Positions 26,211-36,337 of a DNA stretch of 64,000 nt are shown piece after piece. A program made the position numbers and the translations under genes. Position 1 is the stretch's first letter. Every line of letters starts with the position of its first letter. The notes beneath the pieces were generated by a model that worked only from the letters and a program-made list of their open reading frames with translations, searched no databases and was not told where the DNA came from. Origin of the DNA: Zhengitettix transpicula (Eukaryota > Arthropoda > Insecta > Orthoptera > Tetrigidae); NCBI GenBank assembly GCA_037074705.1, contig CM073596.1, positions 51,550,001 through 51,614,000 on the forward strand. The letters run 5' to 3'.

Positions 26211-26380
26211 CCTTTCCCGTTGATATTTCAAGGTACCAAGACGACGTGCTACACGTTGGGCCAAACGATGTGGCGTCGAAAGCATTCCAAAGTGTTTTAC
26301 GAAAATTTATAATCAACACAATCAACGTGTCGAGGTCTCCTCGTAGCTGCTTGCTTCCAGATGGTATCTCACACAGCTGA
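26211..26380 (+). other. Candidate terminal coding exon
   Basis: A strong 3' splice-site-like sequence ('tttttcttctccctttcag', ending at 26210) precedes about 55 open codons from phase +2: FPVDISRYQDDVLHVGPNDV..., then SKAFQSVLRKF and, near the end, LLPDGISHS and TGA at 26378. Composition is clearly less AT-biased than its surroundings, and GC-richer sequence continues to about 26530. No domain was recognised and no upstream exon can be tied to it with confidence. It may be the last exon of a gene that includes 23.2-23.7 kb, or chance. Confidence 0.25.
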
Positions 26381-28239
26381 AGCTTACTGGACCGAATCTA
26401 TTTCAAATGTCAAGGTCTCGACGCTGTTGGGACAATGGACCGCCGGTACAGAACCAGTTATCCTGTCCGTGTCTTACTGTAGCTCGTGTTCCAGAAGAGA
26501 CAAATCCTTAACTCGATGTTTTTAAACAAATATTTTCCTTTCGCGGCGATGCGATGCACAACCAAAAATTTTTATCCTGTGAACAGACTAATCCTCAGAT
26601 AAATATCACAAAATCATCGGTTCATCACGACGGAAGATATGATCCACCGTGCAAGTCCTGAGGGAAAAGATATTTCGAATTATTAATGCGACCAAAACTA
26701 ATAATAATAAATTAATTAATTTAATTGAAAGTATCAGCCCTAATTTTAAATGCACGTAATGTTTTAACCAAGTATTTAAAAATTACAAAGATACAGTCAA
26801 AGATGGAAAATAAAATAAATGAAATAACAAAAATGGATTTATAATACAAATAAAAGATTAACATATAATACTTAATAAATCAGTGAAATTGAGAGAATCT
26901 GTATTAAGCCTAAAATAACAATCATTACAATTTAATTTGTAGACTACGTTACAAATTATTCTAAAAACGTTATGTGTAATTATGAATCTAACTGCTCAAA
27001 TAAATTAAACAGATTCATAGATATGTAAATGATTATTTTATACTTTGAATAGGACTGAAGCCAATAATATCAAGAAATTATGAATAATAAAATTAGTATT
27101 TTTGTTTTTATATTAAATATGTTATTCTTGAAATTAATGTCCTCAGGAAGTGTTAAATTTTTTATAAAATCATCAGATATTATCCAAAAGAAAACAGTGA
27201 TACTTAATTAGGTTAATAAAGAATTATTCTAAACAAATTACAAGTACCATAAAGAAAATATTAAATTTGTTAAAAATCATGTAACAATTTTTATAAATTA
27301 TATTTCATAAATAAATATCAATTCAAAAGATTTAATAATGCATAAATATATCACTAAATTTAAGAACAAGAAAACTAATGAAAAATGTACTTAAACAATT
27401 TATGATATTAAGGTATTACAGTAATAAAAATTAGTTGTTAAAAAGGTTAAATATCAATGTTGTTATTTTTTTAAATTAATAACAAACTTAAAATTAAAGA
27501 GAGACAGAAAAAATGTAATAGAAAAATAAAACAATGTTATACATAAAAACACAGAGGTGTAAACTAAAAGTGATCTTGAAACATAGAGAGCAAACAAAAT
27601 ACTTTTTTAAAAAAAAATAGTTATAATTTTTTTTAAAAAAAAATAGGTTCATAATTACGTTATGATTGGTAACATTCCGTTTTAAATTCAATAATGATTT
27701 GATTTTAAATATTATATTGTTTTACATTTTATTATCCCTCACCACAATTAAGAAATGTTTTGTTTTTCATTTAATAAAAATTTAAAAAAGATATTGTTTG
27801 TTCTCAACACCTCATATAACAAAAACGATTACCTTGGAAACATAAACTACTGGTTTGATAAATAAAATATTTTGAAATGTCTGTTGTATTGGTCGTTAAC
27901 TTTATTTGTTACTAATTTTGTTTTTATGAAGAAAATGTTTATATAAAGGTGGATAAATTATGGAAGGATTTGATGGTATGTTGAGGAAATATATTTCTTT
28001 ATATATTACAGGAAAATATAATTTTTCTTTTACCTTTAAAAAAGGCCATGGAGAATTTAGAACCTAGAAGTTACAGCAGAAACTTTTAGATTATTCATGA
28101 AAAAAAAATCTGCAGTAGTCTGAAAAATAAATGATTGAAATGTGGTTATAGGGCAAAATAGTAATTGCAGTGCATTGGAAGGAATAAAGTCGTTTTGAGA
28201 GCATTGATATAAACTGTGAGAATGGTCCATAAAACGCTT
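26381..28239. other. AT-rich desert
   Basis: Apart from the first ~280 bases, this is very AT-rich with long A/T runs, including a short duplicated 'ttttttaaaaaaaaata' near 27604-27645. Nothing else was seen. Confidence 0.45.
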
Positions 28240-28600
28240 GAGTTGTGGACAAGCGCAATAAACGCGGTGCCCTTTGCGTTGGTGATTGTAACTTGTGGGC
28301 GTTAGTTGAGCCATGTGATGTTAGCGGAGCGACGGGACATGCACACACAATGGTGGTTTCTCAGAGATTCGCTTGCAAATCCCAAAGCTTGTGTGATAGC
28401 TTGCCCTACGGTCCAGAGAGCAGCAGACGACATCAGAAACCCCTGTGACAAGTCTCGTCATCGCAATCCTCAAGGCTCTCAAGTTGGCTTCATTTTCAAA
28501 GGACAAGCTTCTTTATATACGATAACTCCCGCAATGTCGGAATCCACAGAAAAGCAAAGAAAAAAAATTAAATATGACAAATTGTATCCGTCCTTTTGAC
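28240..28600. other. GC-richer island with overlapping short open frames
   Basis: The plus frames at 28245-28448 and 28306-28599 and minus frames between 28057 and 28506 overlap in a patch that is clearly GC-richer than its flanks. None resembles a known protein. The 97-codon plus frame ends KIKYDKLYPSF. The patch could be a decayed exon, a piece of a transposon or a regulatory island. Confidence 0.25.
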
Positions 28601-29126
28601 TTCCAGCAACTTTCGGTACCACAAGGACACCATTCGGCTTTCCTCAGATATGGAATCGTTAAAAATAATAATTGTGGAATAACTTGGAATAGATATAATT
28701 TTAAATATGGCTGAAAGTAACAAACAGTCGCTCATCACGATACTGAATAATAATTATCCAAATAAATAATAAAATATGTGACGAGGCTTAGTTTGGAAAT
28801 GATCCTGCAGTCTTCTCCATCCAACATGGTTAAATCGTAGTAAAAGGATCAATGTCGGTGTCTGCGAAGCAGAACAAAAATTGTCTATTTCCTGCGTGCA
28901 AGGGATTGTCAATTTATTGCAGTTCGTATCCATGGAACGGCGTCGACACTAAGAGTGATTTTTTTTTTTGCAGAAGATGAAGTAGGGAGTTTGAACTTTT
29001 TTTTCCTCACCAACTGATACGAGTAATTTAGTTGTACGGCTACTTAGAATTATGTGCTGACTCAGCAGTGGGTCAAAGTAGACGAAGATAGCCGCCATTT
29101 TTGGCAAAAAAAATAACATTAATTTT
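28601..29126. other. Unassigned spacer
   Basis: No gene recognised. It ends in a run of T that borders repeat A copy 3. Confidence 0.4.
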
Positions 29127-29398
29127 TTTTAGGGCAACTGGCTACATGAGGATGATACACATTGGGCAACTCCCCTTTAATAGCATAGGAAGGGATTAGA
29201 AAGGGGGGGATGCGGAAGGGTAGAGGAAGGTAGCCAAGGGTTACTAGGGCCCCCGGGCTATATTTTAAGGATCCTACCCGGCATTCGCCTAAAGAAATGC
29301 AGGGAAATCCCTAGAAAAACCTGCATCGGGTAGGTCGGGCATCGGGTAGGTCGGGCATTGGGTACTTGTCCCACGCCCTTCCGATAGCGGAAAAAAAA
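29127..29398 (+). repeat. Repeat A, copy 3 (longest copy)
   Basis: The best preserved copy. It runs from a T-rich edge and 'gggcaactggctacatgagg', through 'gggcaactcccctttaatag', a G-rich central stretch, 'gggcccccgggcta', 'ggatcctacccggcattcgc' and 'aaatgcagggaaatcccta', to 'cttccgatagcgg' and a run of A. The segment 'tcgggtaggtcgggca' is tandemly duplicated near 29325-29358. The body, poly-T start and poly-A end suggest an element boundary, but no target-site duplication is obvious. Confidence 0.9.
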
Positions 29399-30959
29399 TA
29401 ATACGATTACGAGTAAACATAAAGTTGTTTTTTGTTCTGAAAATTAATGAAGAACTCATGCATTTGAACATTCTTTTCGATTGATTTTGTTATCAAATCG
29501 AAAATAAATCATGAAATTACTTTAAGGTGTGACGGAAAATACGTAAGAGAATTATGATTTCATGATGAAATAAAAAATAATAATATGGAACTCTGCAGTA
29601 TAAAAAAAGCAACATTATTAAATGATACAAATTTTTGGAAAATAAATGTTGAAATATATGATACTTAAGAAAGGATTTTCTAGAGAAATGTATATTAATT
29701 CTATTAAAGTTAAACAACGAAAAACACCTGAGAAAAAAATAGCAATGAATGATCTGAAAAACTATAAAAAAAACCTTTAGACTTACAGTTTTGGGAATGT
29801 TTGTCGCCATAGCTTATTGAAAATAGCTTAAAGATTTTCTTTAAATTTATCATCTGAAGAAAGCAACAAAGATTGCCAAATCTTTTTTTTTTCACAGCAT
29901 TTGTACGTCTCTGATTTCTGTGGGGGTGATTTTTATGTTCACTATACCTCGGGTGCTTTTAATTTTCGTCTTTTTTGTTGTTAAATTCTACCGATCTGCC
30001 ATCACTGACTGTTTCCGAAGACAGGGTTTTACCATCACAGTGTTCGAACTTTTGGTATTTGCCCTCGGAGAAAGAACAGCGGGAGGGAGCTTCCTACCCC
30101 TCTGCTAACGTCACATTTGCATGTGTCTGGCATATTATCCGGGGCTGCAGAGCTGTTAAAGTGGGTGGCATAAATTTGGAGAAACGTTTATGTTTTTGTT
30201 GTCCGAAAATAACGCTTTACGGATGAGGGTCCGCCCACCCCTCGCCGGCGCCACCCCTATAATCGGAGCCCACGCCAGAAGATTGTATCATTGCCACCCT
30301 CCATCATCGGAATCGACTAGCGCGGATGCGAATAGATTCAACCAGCGTCGTTTCTATTATTTGCTGCTCTGTTCCCTGCCAGTCCTTCCCCTCATACTTT
30401 CATAGTATCGGCACAGCTGAAGGGGGCGTAACTACCTCGAAAAAAAACATCGTAATACACCAAATGGCCCTTGGGGAGACGAGGGGCCTGAGTATAATTT
30501 TTCTGCGGCTACGGTGGAGGACCGCAAGTGTCGGAAGACCACAGTGTTGCAACACTGCATTGCTTCCTAACCTTCACTCACTATTAAAGGAGAAATAAAA
30601 CTATACAAGTATACAGTGAAAATCAAGTAAACAATCATCTGATCGCTCCAGGATAGAATTAAAATAAACCCCTAAAAGGCAGACTATTATAAAATCTTAA
30701 ATTCTTGTAAACGTAAAACAAAAGAAGCAATGGTCGTAGAAACGGAAATAGACAATTAAAAATAAAAAAAGTTGTGAATTTAACCGAATAAAAAATTATC
30801 TAAATAATTATTTTAAGTAATCAGAATAGACATTGAAATAAGACAAGTATTGTTACAATCACTTAAGAAGGATATTATGCGTGAATTAAATATCATAATA
30901 GAAATGTTAAAAACATGAAAATTAAATTAAAGAAATATTCTAGTAGACAGGGAGAGAAA
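29399..30959. other. Unassigned DNA; GC-richer 29.9-30.6 kb
   Basis: 29900-30600 is richer in GC and has overlapping open frames on the plus strand (29920-30108, 29975-30226, 30190-30405, 30326-30598) with no known motif. The rest is AT-rich. Confidence 0.4.
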
Positions 30960-31415
30960 ATTTGATGCACAAGACATTTTTTTATGTATGAAATACAGAT
31001 TGCGATATGATAAATAAGAGATTTTCATACACAATAGAGATATTTGGATATATTATAGAGGGATTGTGATAAACAAAAGATTGTGATTCATAAAAGAGGG
31101 GGCTGTAAAACCAAACATACATAACTGTCAGAATGTGATAAATAAAAGTTATGTTTTAATACATAAAAAAAGAGATTGTGAAAAAGAAATTGATACACAA
31201 TAGATTTAAATACACAAGATACATTTTGGTACGTTACAGAGAGAATGTGATACATAATATATATTTTTAAAGATATTTAAATATTTTGAAACTTAAAAAA
31301 GGATTGATACATGACACAGTTTATGGCTGAAAAAATGGGGATTCTTATAAATTAAATACAGTTTGGGATAGAGTGAAAGATAATAGGAACAGGAATAGAA
31401 AAATGAACGTTACGG
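30960..31415. repeat. Degenerate ~30-bp tandem repeat, part 1
   Basis: Loose repeats of a 'gtgatacataaaagagatt'-like unit recur every ~30 bp. The end (about 31330-31410: 'attcttataaattaaatacag' and so on) resembles 33467-33555, and the body resembles 33040-33170. The two parts probably belong to one old repeat family. Confidence 0.6.
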
Positions 31416-33039
31416 ATTAAGTATAATGTGAGTGATAGTAACAGCAACAGAGAAAATTAAACGAGTTAATTACAGGTAATAAAGATGTAGATGTAGATGA
31501 AATATGGATTGAAAGACGAAAAACGAGGTAAAAATTAAAAGAAGGGGAAAACTTTAGGAGTAGAAATTAAATTTAGGAGGCGAAGAAATACAGGAGGAAT
31601 AAAAAAATAGGGAGAACGATATAATAGGTAGCAGATGAAAATCAGAGAAAGACAGCTTAAGGCTGGTACAGGGAAAAATGATTGAAGTAAAAGTGCAGGT
31701 TCCATTTGAAATCCCAAATTTTTTTTATATAATATGTTGGGAAATCAAGGCAAAAATATTTAAATATTAGTTGTAGCTCATTTAGTTGTAGATATATTAA
31801 ATTTGTCCTAGGATTCGCTAATTAGAATTAACTTTCTTAATTCTCTAACGTTGGCAGGACGTTTCTTAAATAAAATATCATTTCGCGTAATTTCCCATTT
31901 CCTGACTGTGCCATTCCTAAATTAAGTCCACACAGCATGGCGGCCGCTACGTGATTAATAGTCGTCACATGCCGCAGTGCGTCCTGACGTAAAAAATTAG
32001 AATATCGATTTGTTTGGTTATTTTTTAAAAAAAAGTTTTAAAAAAAGTGAAATATATTGACGTACCTTATTCCGATAATCGGGGCAACGAAAACCGACTT
32101 TGAAGGCAATTAAATGTCGACCCAGGTAGGTTAGGTCATGGTCGGGGTCGGGGACGCTGCAGTTGTGTCATGTTCATTACCACTTTTTTCCTCCCCACTC
32201 TGTTTGCTCAGCGATCGCTATTAACTCTTCGCTTTGACACAAAGCTGCTGACACCCCGCCGCCATATTGGAGACTTCACTAATTGCGGAACGACCGATTA
32301 CAGGCGACTTCCAAAAAGAATATCACATGTAAAATCGAAAATCAGTTAAAATAAGCAAAATGTCGGAAAAAGTTTGTATAAACTATGATTGCAACAAAAA
32401 GGAGCAAAATGAATGTTAAGTATTTTAAATATAATAATCGAAAATTTAAACAACGAAGCTAGTGAATTAAGTAATGATTGTGATGAAGATAAATGACGTC
32501 ACGACGTATCAGGCATGTTTTATTTTATTAAGAAATTGTAATTACATATTAATTTAAAATAATTTATTAATTATAATGAGTTTATATTGTATAAATATAT
32601 GCAGTATATTTTTCTCTATTTAATTATGGCGTTTATTAAGCCGAAGGCTACTGTGTTTATTTTATTTTGAGACGAAAATTAATAAATTTATTATCTGAGG
32701 AGTTTAAATAAGTGTATTTAAGATTAATGAGCGTCCTAAATTTATGGAACTTCTTACATTCTAAAATTTATAATACTCCAAGACCTAAATTACTCCAATT
32801 GTAAACCTGCTAAAATTTATTCTAAGAGAACTATTTATTATTTATTAATTACTCCTTATGAGACGCTAAAATTAAGGACAAAACATCGTGAATTTTAAAA
32901 TTGTTTTACTTATTTTTTTCTGACTTATTCCACCAATCAACGGCTAGAATTGATCGGCGCGGAATATTCCGCGCTCATGCAAAATTCCTCCCGGTCAAAA
33001 GAAAAAACGATCTCGTTTTAATAGCGGCTCATATCGATT
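31416..33039. other. Unassigned DNA with a CpG-richer patch and an 18-bp palindrome
   Basis: 31920-32310 is CpG-richer and contains 'atggcggccgc' and 'ccgccgccatattgg', features often seen in promoters or 5' UTRs, but no coding frame follows. A perfect palindrome, GCGCGGAATATTCCGCGC, lies at 32957-32974. The rest is AT-rich. Confidence 0.4.
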
Positions 33040-33175
33040 TCTATCTAATACATAAAGAATATTAATTCATCAGAAAAGGTTTTGATACGTAAAAAAACAA
33101 ATTTTTGGCTGATAAAAATAGAGATTATGATGGATAAAAATCAGTTTTGGATAGAGATGAAGGTTTAGTGGAAAA
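33040..33175. repeat. Degenerate ~30-bp tandem repeat, part 2
   Basis: Sequence such as 'gatacgtaaaaaaa', 'gctgataaaaatagagatta' and 'ggataaaaatcagttttgga' resembles 31.0-31.4 kb. The LINE remnant that follows seems to sit inside this repeat, because similar sequence resumes at about 33467-33560. Confidence 0.5.
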
Positions 33176-33450
33176 TGTGGTGAAAAAGGATACTGAGAGT
33201 AATTTATGGTTCTGTAAATGATAATGGAGAAATAATGAACTGAAAATACAGTACAAAATCCAGATATAGTTGCCGACATAAAAACCAATAGATTGACGTG
33301 GCTGGGACATATCGAAAGAATGGATGGAGGTAGAGCACCCTAGAACGTTTGCACAGGGTGACCAGGAGTAAGAAGACTGAAAGGACGACCAAGGTTGCTG
33401 CATAAAAAATATGGGAATAAGGACTAAGGACCTTCAAGGGTTCTTCTTCC
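33176..33450 (+). mobile_element. Non-LTR retrotransposon (LINE) ORF2 C-terminal remnant
   Basis: The plus-strand frame KRILRVIYGSVNDNGE matches the 'RKILRxIYGPVxENG' stretch after the RT domain. A frame change then gives NPDIVADIKTNRL, and NRLTWLGHIERMDGGRAP follows; this is the standard 'LRWLGHVERM' tail. The next frame gives PGVRRLKGRPRLLHK ('GxRRxGRPRxRW'). Stops and frame changes show it is dead. It is the same ORF2 region as the 142-356 remnant but a separate, better preserved copy, likely RTE- or CR1-like. Its flanks are degenerate repeats. Confidence 0.85.
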
Positions 33451-34836
33451 AAGTAAGGTGGAAGGAACGGAGAGATTCTGATAAATTAAATACAGATTTA
33501 GTTAGAGGGAAGGATAGGGGCAATAGGATGCGGAAATAGTTATAGGGATAGAGAAATCAGTAAAAGGGAAACGTAAACGAATGATATGGTTAGGAAATAG
33601 AAAAAAATTATATACATGGGTGGTTTGAAGATTACTCGTAAAAATATGGTGCAAAGTTAACGTTGTCGCAAGAGAAAATTAATAGCTGTTGTTATTTTTT
33701 ATTCAGGTACACCAGAAAAGGTGATATATTGATTGAGAATTTGTTTTACAAATCAACAACCAGATGGGAAAGAAACTTAACTGTCTTAAGAAAAAAAAAA
33801 TGTCACGACGTTTCATCCCACCCGTGTAAATTACATGTAAAATTATTCACTAATAACCCGTACAAAGGTCTAGACTCACTAATGTGTCTTTCCTATCGAC
33901 CATTGATATTTATTGCTTTTAGAGAATATGTCTGCGACGCAAAATGTTGAGTAGAGTAAGTCGGCCGCGGGCTGGATGATCTGAAAACCGATTTTCCTTC
34001 TTCAAGCTGCTCTGCGACCTCCGAAACGGGGAAGACAGTGGCAGTGTTTTGTCTTTTCAGCGAAATCATTAACGCGTTCCCGTTTATTGCCTCGTGGTAC
34101 TGAAGACCAGACAGACGGTGTTAAACACACACTTTAAAGACAATATTTACAACTCGACGTGGCGTTCAAAGAAAGGAATACGAAACAGACGTGAGTGTTA
34201 CAAGGCACTTTTGTCTCTCTGCGGCAATACTAACAAGTCCTTTGTGTGGTCCAGGAACAAGCAAGGAACGCTGGAAGACTATTCGCGTGAGAAGAGCGCC
34301 CAAGAACAAAAGGGATAAACACGCGACCCACCACCAACAATTCGGAATAGAAAATAATCGTTTATAAATACAAGTGTGTAAACGGTTTTTAAGTGACGGG
34401 GCTGACCTCCAACAATGAACAGTTTATTAACTGGGGGGGACGGCCTGGCCTCTGGGCGTAATAGCCTCGGACTGTTGTGTGTAACTTTTTTTTTATTAAT
34501 GGCCGTGAGAGGGGCTGCCGGTTTAGGGCAAGCTGTGGCGGCTCCCGTCTTACGCTGTAATTACGCTAAGCTGCCGATTGTCTATGCCTGACTTGAGGGA
34601 ACTCGCTTGATTTGCATTTAAATTTGATAGAGAGGAGCTGCCCGCCGCCGCCTAGGGAACTGATGGGGTCAGGTAGCCTCAGACACGCAAAGGCACTGGG
34701 CAGAGCCACGATTACCACGGACGATTTCCTCAAAAGAAATCAGAAACATAACCCATTTGGAAATTATAAATTGAGGTTGACACAGATTTTTAAGTTTGTA
34801 TTTATTTAATCAGACTTCTAAAATAAATTAATACGT
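33451..34836. other. Unassigned DNA, with degenerate repeat at the left edge
   Basis: 33467-33560 resembles 31330-31410. 33804-33819 on the minus strand reads GGGATGAAACGTCGTG, like the GAAAC side of the 15.5 kb hammerhead motif, but the CTGATGA side is missing. 33960-34790 is GC-richer and has short open frames (34094-34318, 34612-34809) without a known motif. Confidence 0.4.
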
Positions 34837-35836
34837 TAGAAAATGTATTTAAAACTTAGAAAATGTATTTAAAACTTAGAAAATGTATTTAAAACTTAGA
34901 AAATGTATTTAAAACTTAGAAAATGTATTTAAAACTTAGAAAATGTATTTAAAACTTAGAAAATGTATTTAAAACTTAGAAAATGTATTTAAAACTTAGA
35001 AAATGTATTTAAAACTTAGAAAATGTATTTAAAACTTAGAAAATGTATTTAAAACTTATAAAATATCTTTAAAACTTATAAAATATCTTTACAACTTATA
35101 AAATATCTTTACAACTTATAAAATATCTTTACAACTTATAAAATATCTTTAGAACTTATAAAATATCTTTAGAACTTATAAAATATCTTTAGAACTTATA
35201 AAATATCTTTAGAACTTATAAAATATCTTTAGAACTTATAAAATATCTTTAGAACTTATAAAATATCTTTAGAACTTATAAAATATCTTTAGAACTTATA
35301 AAATATCTTTAGAACTTATAAAATATCTTTAGAACTTATAAAATATCTTTAGAACTTATAAAATATCTTTAGAACTTATAAAATATCTTTAGAACTTATA
35401 AAATATCTTTAGAACTTATAAAATATCTTTAGAACTTATAAAATATCTTTAGAACTTATAAAATATCTTTAGAACTTATAAAATATCTTTAGAACTTATA
35501 AAATATCTTTAGAACTTATAAAATATCTTTAGAACTTATAAAATATCTTTAGAACTTATAAAATATCTTTAGAACTTATAAAATATCTTTAGAACTTATA
35601 AAATATCTTTAGAACTTATAAAATATCTTTAGAACTTATAAAATATCTTTAGAACTTATAAAATATCTTTAGAACTTATAAAATATCTTTAGAACTTATA
35701 AAATATCTTTAGAACTTATAAAATATCTTTAGAACTTATAAAATATCTTTAGAACTTATAAAATATCTTTAGAAATTACAAAATATTTTTAAACCTTAGA
35801 AAATATATTTAGAACTTAGCAAATATATTTAGGACT
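34837..35836. repeat. 1-kb satellite of ~50 20-bp units in blocks
   Basis: About 11 units of aaatgtatttaaaacttaga (34841-35060, last one variant) are followed by four transitional units (aaatatctttaaaac and aaatatctttacaac types). Then about 32 nearly perfect units of aaatatctttagaacttata fill 35141-35780, with a decayed edge to 35836. As in the 13.5 and 25.2 kb arrays, variants are grouped in blocks. Confidence 0.98.
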
Positions 35837-36061
35837 AGAATTAGAAAATTCCTGCTGATTTTGACAATTTGAAGTTATAATTATGGAACATAAATTATGA
35901 AATCATTTTGATATAAATGTATTATAGAAATTAACTAATTAATTTATCAATTGTCAATTTATCAAATTATAGGATTCTGTAAATTATAATGTTTTCGAAT
36001 TTCTTTTCTGTAAATGATTATTGCTAAATTATTTTGTTTCAAAATTGATGAAAATAATTTA
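35837..36061. other. Short AT-rich spacer
   Basis: Nothing recognised. Confidence 0.4.
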
Positions 36062-36337
36062 GTGAATAAGAAAGATAGTCAATACAGACATAAAAGGTTA
36101 TATAAATACCAGACAACGTTTGTGGGATCCTTGTGCCTGTCGTCAGGTGCTAAGAAGAGCCTAGAGAAACACAACTGCACTGGTCAATTGACAACGCTCA
36201 AAAGCTTAGCACCTGACGAAAGGAACAAGGATCCCACAAACGTTGTGTGGTATTTATATTACCTTTTTTGTCTGTATTGGCTGTCTTTCTGATTCATTAT
36301 TTTCAATCAGACGTAATTTTTTTCATTTTAAAATAAT
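36062..36337. repeat. Palindromic element: 93-bp inverted arms with facing hammerhead-like ends
   Basis: Arms at 36062-36154 and 36205-36297 are reverse complements with roughly 85% identity by eye, separated by a 50-bp centre. Each arm carries, facing inward to outward, CCTGACGA, a G/A-rich stretch with 'aaggatcccac', then AAACGTTGT. This is the hammerhead order CTGANGA-hairpin-GAAAC, with the first G of GAAAC changed to C. The arms continue outward through 'taaata(c)' to 'aatacagaca'. A tail at 36297-36332 is identical to 21201-21236. The open frame 36014-36292 simply runs through this palindrome. Confidence 0.75.

Noticed and set aside
33800..33840. GGGATGAAACGTCGTG on the minus strand, like half of the 15.5 kb hammerhead
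   Set aside because: The CTGATGA half is missing; at most a truncated relic, noted in the spacer entry only.
36014..36292. 92-codon frame considered as a gene
   Set aside because: It runs through both arms of a palindromic repeat, so it is better explained as repeat read-through.
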